Shown here: piece by piece, positions 1-7,022 of the stretch
How positions within the stretch are numbered: position 1 is the stretch's first letter
Layout of the letters: each line of letters begins with the position of its first letter
IMG/VR virus record: IMGVR_UViG_3300046096_000092
Coordinates: 1 to 20,058 of that record
Reading direction: 5' to 3' (one strand)
Length of the DNA stretch: 20,058 nucleotides
DNA from: a virus
Translations under genes and position numbers: made by a program
The notes under the pieces: model-generated
What the model was told of the DNA's origin: nothing
The model's database searches: none
What the model saw: the letters and a program-made list of their open reading frames with translations, nothing else

Positions 1-366
1 ACTATGACGATCAGCCCCCCGATGATTGGCGCTAACTCTGCCCCAACGGATGCTGAACTGGCATACAAGAACATCAACGTGGCAAGCACATCCGCTACCG
101 CTGCAATCGTGTTCTTGAACAACAACGCCACGAGCATCAACCCATTCTGGCAAAAGGATGCAATCGAGATTCTGCCAGGGCGTTATGCCGTACCCGGTGA
201 CGCTGGTGTGGCCATCATGCGTGCAGCTACCGACCAAGGTATCGAGCTGGTAATGCAAAAGTTCTACGACATTGACACAATGACCACCAAGTACCGCTTG
301 GATACGTTGTTCGGTGTGGTGAACAAGCAGCCAGAGATGTCCGGCGTGTTACTGTTCAACCAGTAA
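1..366 (+). CDS. P22-type major capsid (coat) protein, C-terminal part
   Basis: The reading frame is open from the first base of the window, so this is the 3' end of a longer gene; the ATG at position 4 is probably internal. The visible 120 residues carry features I associate with the C-terminus of the P22 coat protein (gp5) family: a DAELAYKN-type segment, an NPFWQKDAIEIL segment and a C-terminal YRLDTLFGVV...PEMSGVLLFNQ tail. The protein would form the icosahedral head. It is followed at once by a strong intrinsic terminator and then by the P22 gp4- and gp10-like genes, which fits the P22 order. P22 coat protein is about 430 residues, so roughly 300 residues lie outside the window. The family call is by eye and is strengthened by the neighbours. 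Confidence 0.8.
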   Translation, partial: TMTISPPMIGANSAPTDAELAYKNINVASTSATAAIVFLNNNATSINPFWQKDAIEILPGRYAVPGDAGVAIMRAATDQGIELVMQKFYDIDTMTTKYRLDTLFGVVNKQPEMSGVLLFNQ

Positions 367-374
367 AGTGAATT

Positions 375-400
375 AGGAGGGGCTTCGGCCCTTCCTTTTT
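375..400 (+). terminator. Intrinsic terminator after the coat gene, UUCG tetraloop
   Basis: AGGAGGGGC (375-383) pairs with GCCCTTCCT (388-396) as nine base pairs with one G-U. The TTCG tetraloop is very stable, and a run of five T's (396-400) follows. This is a textbook rho-independent terminator, placed 8 bases after the coat stop codon. It probably lowers expression of the downstream tail genes relative to coat. The left arm also holds the only Shine-Dalgarno-like sequence before the next gene. Confidence 0.88.
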
Positions 401-404
401 AACT

Positions 405-776
405 ATGATTTTTCCTACTCACGTTTACCGCTGCCCAGGCTCCTACGTTATGACCAATGGGTTATCGTGGAGTTGTCAGACTGCGAATGACATTACAGAA
501 TACGACCAAGCTATCGAAGCTGGATGGTTTGCGACGATTGAACTAGCCACAGCCGCTGCGGGTGAGAGTGCGTATTCTCACAAAAAGATAGCTGAATGGC
601 GCAAGAAAAAGCTATCAAAAAAGAAAATCAAAAAGCAAGCAGTTAAAATAGAAGTGCCTATTGATTCACCCCCTACACGGGCAGAGCTTGAGCAAAAAGC
701 CAATGAACTGAATATCAAGTTCGACGGGCGAACTACTGATAAAAAACTGGCTGAGAAAATCGAAGGATTATTGTGA
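405..776 (+). CDS. Small virion-associated protein with C-terminal HeH/LEM-like domain
   Basis: A 123-residue protein. Residues 1-50 form a small domain (FPTHVYRCPG near the start, AIEAGWFATI at about 36-45). Residues 60-82 are a very basic linker with many lysines (RKKKLSKKKIKKQ). Residues 89-123 look like a HeH/LEM (SAP-like) helix-extended loop-helix domain, with TRAELEQKANELNI followed by FDGRTTDKKLAEKI. Such C-terminal modules are common in phage head-region proteins and are thought to bind nucleic acid. It lies between coat and the gp4-like gene, so a head-completion or decoration role is plausible but unproven. The ATG has no normal ribosome binding site; the nearest AGGAGG is inside the terminator stem, about 22 bases upstream. 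It ends in a 4-base GTGA overlap with the next gene. Confidence 0.72.
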   Translation: MIFPTHVYRCPGSYVMTNGLSWSCQTANDITEYDQAIEAGWFATIELATAAAGESAYSHKKIAEWRKKKLSKKKIKKQAVKIEVPIDSPPTRAELEQKANELNIKFDGRTTDKKLAEKIEGLL

Positions 777-1246
777 GCTACACAAAACGGCAGTTTATCA
801 ACGCATCGCTTGAAGAAATAGGTATCGCGGCCTATGACTTCGATATCTCTCCCGAACAGTATGAGAGTGCATTGCGTCGATTAGATTCGATGATGGCCAC
901 ATGGAACGCTAAAGGCATTCGGGTGGGCTATTCAATCCCTACAAGCCCCGAGAATAGCGACCTAGACCAAGAAACAACCGTACCAGATTCTGCCAATGAA
1001 GCCATTATCACCAACCTTGCGATTAAGCTCGCACCGGGCTATGGAAAGATGGTTAACAACGACACCAAGGCAACGGCTAAAGACGCATTGAACACACTAG
1101 CAGCCATTCATGCCATGCCATTGGAGCTACAACTGCCCGGTTCTATGCCTTCAGGCGCAGGTAACAAGTTTGTAGATATTCCATATCTGTCACCACCTAC
1201 TGACCCACTGTTAGCGGGCAATGACAGCGCTATCGACTTTAACTAA
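773..1246 (+). CDS. P22 gp4-like head completion / packaged DNA stabilisation protein
   Basis: A 157-residue protein that starts with GTG inside the stop of the previous gene (GTGA overlap). Length and sequence match the P22 gp4 tail-accessory family (166 residues in P22): a YTKRQFINASLEEIGIA start, an LRRLDSMMATWNAKGIRVGY segment at about 34-53, and a long flexible C-terminus rich in Pro, Gly and Asp. In P22, gp4 binds under the portal ring after DNA packaging and opens tail assembly, on which gp10 then builds. The gp10-like gene lies two genes downstream, which supports the call. The P22 protein also has reported muramidase activity; I see no clear catalytic motif here. Confidence 0.85.
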   Translation: MSYTKRQFINASLEEIGIAAYDFDISPEQYESALRRLDSMMATWNAKGIRVGYSIPTSPENSDLDQETTVPDSANEAIITNLAIKLAPGYGKMVNNDTKATAKDALNTLAAIHAMPLELQLPGSMPSGAGNKFVDIPYLSPPTDPLLAGNDSAIDFN

Positions 1247-1253
1247 GGTTCAC

Positions 1254-1601
1254 ATGACCACGATCAACCAACTATCTAGCTTGGACGCGCTGAGCAACGG
1301 CGACCAACTGCCAGTATTCTCGACAAGCAACGGCGATGCTCGAAAGTCAAGTATCTCGCTTTTACTGTCTTACATCGCGGCAAACCTGGGCAGTGCGGCA
1401 GGTACTTCGATTACCCTGACTGATTTTGTCAAAACAACCCCCGTAGTCGTTGCAAGCCTGCCAACAGGAACAGCAGGAACACGAGCGTGCGTAACCAACG
1501 CTACACAAACGCTAACCGCTGGAATTGGTGCGGTAGTAGTGGGTGGAGGCTCAAACACCGTCCCAGTGTTCCATGATGGGACTAACTGGCGCATTGGCTA
1601 A
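1254..1601 (+). CDS. Small fibre-like virion protein
   Basis: A 115-residue protein. The frame is open from an ATG at 1221, but that would overlap the gp4-like gene by 26 bases; the ATG at 1254 has an AAGG five bases upstream and begins TTINQLSSLDALSNGDQLPVF, a module that often starts phage fibre and decoration proteins. The C-terminal half (NTVPVFHDGTNWRIG) also looks like the end of phage fibre-type proteins. It is probably a minor virion component. It lies between the gp4- and gp10-like genes, where P22 has nothing, so it is an insertion relative to P22. The exact role is unknown. Confidence 0.7.
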   Translation: MTTINQLSSLDALSNGDQLPVFSTSNGDARKSSISLLLSYIAANLGSAAGTSITLTDFVKTTPVVVASLPTGTAGTRACVTNATQTLTAGIGAVVVGGGSNTVPVFHDGTNWRIG

Positions 1602-1616
1602 ACAAGGAGAATTAAC

Positions 1617-1910
1617 ATGACATTCGGCACACAATTCCGCCCCCGTGTAGGCGGCAATCTGGTAGTAACACCCGCTGCTGGTTCGGCTAACTCTGCAATC
1701 AATAGCCAAGATACAGCTATCCGATTAGCTAACAGTGGAGCAAATATCTGCTACGTGCGAGTGGGTGAGGCGGCACAAACTGCAACCACTGCGGACTTGG
1801 CAGTTTTACCAAATAGCACGGCAATCATTCAAAAGGCTGACGGTCACGCGAACATTGCTTATATTTCAGCCGCTGGAACTACTCTGAACATTCACACAGG
1901 CAGCATCTAA
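1617..1910 (+). CDS. Hypothetical small virion protein
   Basis: A 97-residue protein with a strong ribosome binding site (AAGGAG about nine bases before the ATG). It is rich in Ala, Thr and Asn, has no hydrophobic helix, and reads as an all-beta protein (alternating segments such as ICYVRVGEAAQTA and NIAYISAAGTTLNIH). The stop is immediately followed by the ATG of the gp10-like gene, so the two are probably translated together. Similar small proteins accompany gp10-like genes in podophages and are usually labelled hypothetical or structural. A head or tail decoration role is inference from position and composition only. Confidence 0.65.
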   Translation: MTFGTQFRPRVGGNLVVTPAAGSANSAINSQDTAIRLANSGANICYVRVGEAAQTATTADLAVLPNSTAIIQKADGHANIAYISAAGTTLNIHTGSI

Positions 1911-3311
1911 ATGCAAGTGCCGATTCTGAATGGGGTCTACACGGATGCAGGGCCGGACTTTCGGACTGCTTACCCGGTCAACCTGATACCTACTCCGGTA
2001 GAGAATGGAATCAGCAAGGGTTACTTACGCCCTGCGGATGGCATTGTCTCCAACGGTACAGGCCCAGGCGCTGACCGTGGCGGCATCAATTGGAACGGAA
2101 CTTGTTATCGGGTAATGGGCACAAAGCTAGTCAGCGTGGCTAGTAATGGAACCGTGACCACATTGGGCGACGTTGGCGGATCTGGGTTAGTCGTAATGGA
2201 TTACTCATTCGACCGCCTAGCCATTGCGTCTAGCGACAATCTATTCTATTGGAACGGCTCAACACTCACGCAAGTGACTGACGTTGACTTAGGCCCAGTG
2301 GTTGATTTTTGCTGGGTTGATGGATACTTTCTAACCACTGACGGCGAGTTTTTGATTGTCACTGAGTTAAATGACCCTACCTCAGTCAATCCATTGAAAT
2401 ATGGATCATCCGAGAGCGACCCAGACCCTATCAATGCGCTTATTAAACTCCGTAATGAAGTCTACGCATTAAACCGCTACACCATCGAAGTGTTCGATAA
2501 CGTGGGAGGGGATTTCTTTCCATTCGCTCGCGTATCTGGTGCGCAGATTCAAAAGGGCGCTATCGGTACGCATGGGAGTTGCGTATTTGCTGAAACCATC
2601 GCATTCTTAGGCAGTGGTAGAAACGAATCACCCGGCATTTATCTTGGCGCCAACGCAACAGCGACCAAAATCAGCACGTCTGAGGTTGATTTAGTGCTAC
2701 AACAGTTCACCGAAGTCGAGTTGCAAGGCGTAAAGATTGAAGCTCGCACCGACAGATCACACCAATATCTATACGTCCACCTTCCTGATAGGACGATGGT
2801 GTATGACCTGGCCGCATCGCAAGCACTTCAAACTAGCGTCTGGTTCACCCTTACCAGTTCTTTAACAGGATTTAGCCAATATCGCGCTCGCAATCTGGTT
2901 TGGGCGTATGACAAATGGCTAGTGGGTGACATATCTGGTTCGGGTGTTGGGTACTTTACCGACACCGTGGGCACTCATTGGGGCGATACGGTTCGCTGGG
3001 AATTCGGCACGTCGATTACTTACAACGCTGGCATGGGTGCAATTTTCAATCAGCTTGAACTTGTCGCACTCACCGGGCGGGTGGCACTTGGTGCAGATCC
3101 ACTAATCAGCACGTCCTATTCCATCGATGGAATAACTTGGAGCCAACCAAAAACCATAAGCGCCGGGAAAATTGGTAACAGGACTAAACGACTGGTATGG
3201 TTTAAGCAGGGTTCAATGCGTAACTGGCGAATACAGCGGTTTAACGGCACTACCGACGCGCATCTATCATTTGCAAGGCTAGAGGCTCAATTAGAGGCTT
3301 TGAGCGTATGA
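1911..3311 (+). CDS. P22 gp10-like tail hub / packaged DNA stabilisation protein
   Basis: A 466-residue protein, close to the 472 residues of P22 gp10. It begins PILNGVYTDAGPDFRTAYPVNLIPTP, then SKGYLRPADGIV and a repeated beta-strand pattern, as in the gp10 family. In P22, six copies of gp10 form the tail hub that plugs the portal-gp4 channel and carries tailspikes and tail needle. The start ATG abuts the previous stop codon and has no clear ribosome binding site, which suggests translational coupling. The end overlaps the next gene by ATGA. There is no signal peptide or membrane segment. The family call is firm from length, start motif and the gp4-like gene upstream. Confidence 0.87.
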   Translation: MQVPILNGVYTDAGPDFRTAYPVNLIPTPVENGISKGYLRPADGIVSNGTGPGADRGGINWNGTCYRVMGTKLVSVASNGTVTTLGDVGGSGLVVMDYSFDRLAIASSDNLFYWNGSTLTQVTDVDLGPVVDFCWVDGYFLTTDGEFLIVTELNDPTSVNPLKYGSSESDPDPINALIKLRNEVYALNRYTIEVFDNVGGDFFPFARVSGAQIQKGAIGTHGSCVFAETIAFLGSGRNESPGIYLGANATATKISTSEVDLVLQQFTEVELQGVKIEARTDRSHQYLYVHLPDRTMVYDLAASQALQTSVWFTLTSSLTGFSQYRARNLVWAYDKWLVGDISGSGVGYFTDTVGTHWGDTVRWEFGTSITYNAGMGAIFNQLELVALTGRVALGADPLISTSYSIDGITWSQPKTISAGKIGNRTKRLVWFKQGSMRNWRIQRFNGTTDAHLSFARLEAQLEALSV

Positions 3312-4423
3312 AGACCCTAAACCTAACACGCAATCAGCTTGCTGCTTTTCTCAAGGACCACGAATCTATAAAGCAGTTTGAGAATCTGTTTTCTGTAGTT
3401 GATGATATTGGGTCTAGTGGGTTTAACGAGCTTTTGGCTGACGCTGGCACAGCTATTGCAAAAGCTAACCAAGCATTAGATGCGCTGAATAATCTCGCCA
3501 AGAATCTTGAATATATCGCGCCTGACCCTTTAAACAATCACGTAAAAACTGATTACCTCGATATGTCCACCACTGCGCCAACTACGGGTGCGGTAGGGCG
3601 TATGCGATGGAACGATACTGACGGGACTATTGACGTTGGGATGAAGGGCGGTAACGTCAATCTCCAATTGGGTCAAGAGCAGTTTATCCGTGTGGTGAAC
3701 AAAACAGGCGCAACACTCACAGAGGCCGCTTACCAATGCGTGAGAATCTCAGGCGCACAGGGGCAGCGCCCAAAGGTTGCACTAGCCCAAGCGAATAACG
3801 ACGCAAACAGTGGCGACACTATCGGCCTAGTCACTGAAACCATTGCAGATAACCTAGAGGGATTCGTCACTACTAGCGGAATAGTGCGCGACATCAATAC
3901 GACCGGATCACTACAAAGTGAAACATGGGCAGACGGAGATATTCTATATTTATCAGGAACTACAGCAGGGCAAATTACAAACATCAAACCCAGCGCACCG
4001 ATTCACCTGGTTATTGTTGGTTATGTAATTCACGCGCACATTACGCAAGGAAAGATATTCGTCAAGGTTGATAACGGTTACGAGATTGACGAACTGCACA
4101 ACGTCAAAATAACCCCAACCGTATTGGCTGGCAGTCTGTTGATTTATGACGCGACCGTGGGTGTATGGAAAAACGCACGTCTGACGGCTGGGTCAAACAT
4201 CGCGATCACCAATGCAGACGGGTCTATCACGATAGCTACCGGGGCATCTATTACCTCGGACTTGAAAAACAACACCGGGCGCTTGATTGATTCGTCTGTC
4301 ACACTGACAAACGGATCAGCGGCAGCCGTGGCCACTATGACCAACGGCCCGACCGCAGGCAATCCGACAAAGTGGATACCCATAAATGATAACGGCACGA
4401 CAAGATATATACCAGCTTGGTAA
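3308..4423 (+). CDS. Virion structural / tail fibre-like protein in the tail-needle position
   Basis: A 371-residue protein. Residues 1-75 are helical (FLKDHESIKQFENLFSVVDD, then Ala/Asn/Leu heptad-like repeats), compatible with a trimeric coiled coil. Residues 85-260 form a beta-rich module (GRMRWNDTDGTIDVGMKGG, INTTGSLQSETWADGD), and the C-terminus holds IAITNADGSITI and ends WIPINDNGTTRYIPAW. I recognise this arrangement from phage proteins annotated as tail fibre or virion structural. It sits directly after the gp10-like gene, where P22 encodes the tail needle gp26, so a needle or central-fibre role is a reasonable guess. It is longer than gp26 (233 residues), and I see no direct gp26 similarity. 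Confidence 0.72.
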   Translation: MKTLNLTRNQLAAFLKDHESIKQFENLFSVVDDIGSSGFNELLADAGTAIAKANQALDALNNLAKNLEYIAPDPLNNHVKTDYLDMSTTAPTTGAVGRMRWNDTDGTIDVGMKGGNVNLQLGQEQFIRVVNKTGATLTEAAYQCVRISGAQGQRPKVALAQANNDANSGDTIGLVTETIADNLEGFVTTSGIVRDINTTGSLQSETWADGDILYLSGTTAGQITNIKPSAPIHLVIVGYVIHAHITQGKIFVKVDNGYEIDELHNVKITPTVLAGSLLIYDATVGVWKNARLTAGSNIAITNADGSITIATGASITSDLKNNTGRLIDSSVTLTNGSAAAVATMTNGPTAGNPTKWIPINDNGTTRYIPAW

Positions 4424-4432
4424 AGGACAAAA

Positions 4433-4768
4433 ATGACAGTTACATCAAAAGTATTAGTCGCTGCTAAACAAGCAGAGAATACACAAACCACACAATACAC
4501 CGCTACCAATTGCCGGGCAGTGATTGACAAAGCCACAGCCACAAACACCACGGCGGGTAATGTCACGCTATCGGTGAACGTAGTCACTGTAAGCGGGTCG
4601 TCTGGCGCCAGTAACTTACTTGTAAGCGCACGAGCCATTGCACCGGGCGAAACCTACACCCTCCCAGAGATAGTAGGGCACACGCTAGATTCAGGCGGAT
4701 TTATTTCTACCATTGCCAGTGCAGCAAGTTCAATCACTTTGCGAATATCTGGCAGAGAAATAACCTAA
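4433..4768 (+). CDS. Hypothetical small virion protein
   Basis: A 111-residue protein with a good ribosome binding site (AAAGGA seven bases before the ATG). It is rich in Thr, Ser, Ala and Val with regular beta alternation, a conserved-looking SARAIAPGETYTLPEIVGH segment at about 67-85, and no membrane helix. Proteins of this type often follow the fibre-like gene just upstream in podophages and are usually called structural or hypothetical. In P22 order it takes the position of gene 14, but I see no clear gp14 similarity. A minor virion role is inferred from position. Confidence 0.65.
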   Translation: MTVTSKVLVAAKQAENTQTTQYTATNCRAVIDKATATNTTAGNVTLSVNVVTVSGSSGASNLLVSARAIAPGETYTLPEIVGHTLDSGGFISTIASAASSITLRISGREIT

Positions 4769-4783
4769 TGTTGTAAAATGTGA

Positions 4784-4809
4784 CCGCTGAGAATATTTGC
4801 GACCAGCGG
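4784..4809. other. Intergenic stem-loop before the ejection protein genes
   Basis: CCGCTG (4784-4789) and CAGCGG (4804-4809) can pair around a 14-base A/T-rich loop, in the 64-base gap between the 111-residue gene and the gp7-like gene. There is no T-run after it on either strand, so it is not a standard terminator. It could shield transcript ends or set the ratio of the ejection proteins. A weak promoter match overlaps it (TTGTAA at 4771, TATTTG 17 bases later). Confidence 0.35.
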
Positions 4810-4832
4810 CATCTTGAAAAAAGGATTGTCCA

Positions 4833-5570
4833 ATGGGTTTACTTTCAGCAATAGGCGGCATAGCCGGAACCTTCCTAGGTGGTGGGCCATTGGGCGGCAT
4901 GATTGGATCAACTTTAGGCGGTGCGCTTGAAGGTCAAGAATCAGCAAGCCAAGCCGCTAACATTCAATCAGCATCCGCACAGGGCGGCATTGATGAACAG
5001 CGCAGGCAGTTTGATGCTATTCAAAAACTCCTACAGCCATATTCACAGGCAGGCCATGGCGCATTAGGCCAACAACAGGCATTACTCGGTCTATCTGGCG
5101 CACCTGCACAACAAGGCGCTATCTCTGCCCTTCAAGGCTCTCCACAGTACACCGCTATGCTGCAACAGGGCGAGAACGCCATGCTGCAAAACGCATCGGC
5201 AACGGGTGGGCTAAGGGGTGGAAATACTCAAGCGGCAATGGCTCAGTTTCGCCCAGCATTACTAGCACAGACAATTCAAGACCAATACGCTCGCTTAGGG
5301 GGTCTTACAAGTTTAGGACAAAACGCAGCGGCTGGAGTTGGTAACGCTGGTATGCAAACTGGCGCAAACGTTGCTAATTTAATTGGTCAACAAGGCGCAG
5401 CTCAAGCTGGTGGCGTCTTGGCTCAAAATCAACTTGGCAATGCTATCCAAGGTGGGTTTGGCCTGGCTAATACTCTTGGCGGATTTGGAAAACAAGGAGG
5501 CTCATTCCAAGATGTTGGAGGTGTTGGCTCTGCCACAAATTCGGCATTGGCCCAATACGGAATATTCTAA
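4833..5570 (+). CDS. P22 gp7-like DNA ejection protein
   Basis: A 245-residue protein with AAAGGA about eight bases before the ATG. Residues 1-33 are Gly-rich and hydrophobic (GLLSAIGGIAGTFLGGGPLGG), able to enter membranes. The rest is Gln/Ala/Gly-rich, with QRRQFDAIQKLLQPYSQAGHGAL at about 57-79 and NTQAAMAQFRPALLAQTIQDQYARLGGL at about 132-160, typical of phage DNA transfer (gp7-like) proteins. P22 gp7 (229 residues) is packaged in the head and ejected into the periplasm with gp20 and gp16, forming a route for DNA entry. The gp20- and gp16-like genes follow in the same order as P22, and lengths agree. Confidence 0.8.
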   Translation: MGLLSAIGGIAGTFLGGGPLGGMIGSTLGGALEGQESASQAANIQSASAQGGIDEQRRQFDAIQKLLQPYSQAGHGALGQQQALLGLSGAPAQQGAISALQGSPQYTAMLQQGENAMLQNASATGGLRGGNTQAAMAQFRPALLAQTIQDQYARLGGLTSLGQNAAAGVGNAGMQTGANVANLIGQQGAAQAGGVLAQNQLGNAIQGGFGLANTLGGFGKQGGSFQDVGGVGSATNSALAQYGIF

Positions 5571-5579
5571 GGAACACAC

Positions 5580-7022
5580 ATGGGACCAATAGATTACACC
5601 TCTCAGCTAAAAAACCCGTTTCAATCCGCTGTGCAGGGTATGCAATTGGGTGCTGGCATTCAAGGCATGCAAGCCCAGCAACGTGAAGAAGCGTTCAAAG
5701 CGCAGCAACAACAGGCCGCATTACAACAGCAACAGGCGCTAATGCAACAGGCACAAAACGCCGAATTAGCTCGGCGTAAGTTCTTTGCCAACCCCAACCC
5801 AACGATGCGCGATGCTGCTGAATTGGCTGCTTTCATACCTGAGAGCCAAGCCAAGGCCATGCAGCCTTATCTAGAGGGCATGAGCAAAGAACAACAGCAA
5901 GGAACGCTCAAATTCAACACCGAGGTTTTATCCGCTCTGCAAAATAACCCAACAGTGGCCATTCAGCTATTGAGGAAACGGGCGGATGGTGAAAAGAATA
6001 GCGGCGACCAAGAAGAGGCCGCACTTTATGAGCGATTGGCTGATTCTGCGGAAAAAGACGGCCCTGCTATGGCCTTCAAGGGATTATCTTCTATTGTGTC
6101 TGCACTGCCAGGCGCTAAAGATATGTTTGAAGCAGCAAGCAAGTTTTCAACTGAGCAACGGGCGGCAGAGCTACAACCATCTACTTTGTTAAAAGCACAA
6201 TCCGAAGCCAAGACTAAGGCGGTAGAGTCTGATTTTGCCCAGCGGCTGCAAGAGGCCGGACTGACTGAAAAGAATTGGAACGTCAAGAACCTGCAAAACC
6301 AAATCAATGTACGAGGTGCACAACTTGGTTTAGACCGTCAACGATTGGCTATGGATACCCAAGTCAAAATGGCAGAGCTAAGTTCTAAGCTGAACGACGT
6401 ACCTGAAAGCGCTCGCAAGTTGATTAACGATGCGGCAGTGACCGCAGGAGCTACAAAACAACAGGCCGCGCAATACAACGACCTTGCTGGTCGTATTAAG
6501 GACATTGGATCAGCGTGGGGCATAGCGGGTTCTAGTGCAGAATGGCTTAAGAAGGCCACAGGCGAACAAGGCGCAGTGAGTGCTTTGCGTCAAGAGTTCA
6601 CACGCCTGAAAAACTCAGCGGCGGTTAGTTCTCTACCCCCAGGCCCAGCTACTGACAAAGACATTGCGATGGTGATGGAAGGCTTCCCACCTGCCACAGC
6701 CAACCCTGCACAGTTGTCTAGCTTCTTGCGTGGCATGGCCAAACTCAAGGATATTGAATCATCCGTAGAGGGTGCAAAGGTCGATTGGTTAGCTGGAAAC
6801 CGTGGATCACTCACACGGGCAAGGGATACGTTCCAAGCTGGTGACTACGCTGTCAAACCAGGTGAAACATTCACAGACTTTTCTAGTCGTGTGGCTAAAG
6901 ATGTTTCACGCCGCTACTCTGGCGAAAATTCAGACCTTGCAAAAATCCCCACTAAGGACAATGTAGCCCCTGCTAATAACGTGCGATCCGCTGCTGACGC
7001 GATTTTGGCAGGAGGTCGCTAA
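5580..7022 (+). CDS. P22 gp20-like DNA ejection protein
   Basis: A 480-residue protein (P22 gp20 is 471). Residues 20-62 are a very Gln/Ala-rich coiled coil (QAQQREEAFKAQQQQ and following); most of the remainder is predicted helical, with further Gln/Lys/Glu-rich stretches at about 190-270. No membrane segment is obvious. P22 gp20 leaves the virion during infection and takes part in moving DNA through the cell envelope. The start has AAGGA eight bases upstream. The stop shares one base with the start of the gp16-like gene (TAATG), which has a perfect AGGAGGT upstream. The call rests on length, composition and place between gp7- and gp16-like genes. Confidence 0.78.
   Translation: MGPIDYTSQLKNPFQSAVQGMQLGAGIQGMQAQQREEAFKAQQQQAALQQQQALMQQAQNAELARRKFFANPNPTMRDAAELAAFIPESQAKAMQPYLEGMSKEQQQGTLKFNTEVLSALQNNPTVAIQLLRKRADGEKNSGDQEEAALYERLADSAEKDGPAMAFKGLSSIVSALPGAKDMFEAASKFSTEQRAAELQPSTLLKAQSEAKTKAVESDFAQRLQEAGLTEKNWNVKNLQNQINVRGAQLGLDRQRLAMDTQVKMAELSSKLNDVPESARKLINDAAVTAGATKQQAAQYNDLAGRIKDIGSAWGIAGSSAEWLKKATGEQGAVSALRQEFTRLKNSAAVSSLPPGPATDKDIAMVMEGFPPATANPAQLSSFLRGMAKLKDIESSVEGAKVDWLAGNRGSLTRARDTFQAGDYAVKPGETFTDFSSRVAKDVSRRYSGENSDLAKIPTKDNVAPANNVRSAADAILAGGR

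Noticed and set aside
1221-1253. Upstream start of the 115-residue fibre-like gene
   Set aside because: Overlaps the gp4-like gene by 26 bases; the ATG at 1254 has AAGG upstream and a recognisable N-terminal module.
4144-4638. 164-residue minus-strand open frame across the fibre-like and 111-residue genes
   Set aside because: Antisense shadow: hydrophobic Val/Ala-rich translation, spans the junction of two well-supported plus-strand genes, no start signal.
4771-4799. Promoter before the gp7-like gene (TTGTAA with TATTTG at 17 bases)
   Set aside because: Only four and three of six bases match; late genes are more likely read from upstream, so it is noted only in the hairpin entry.
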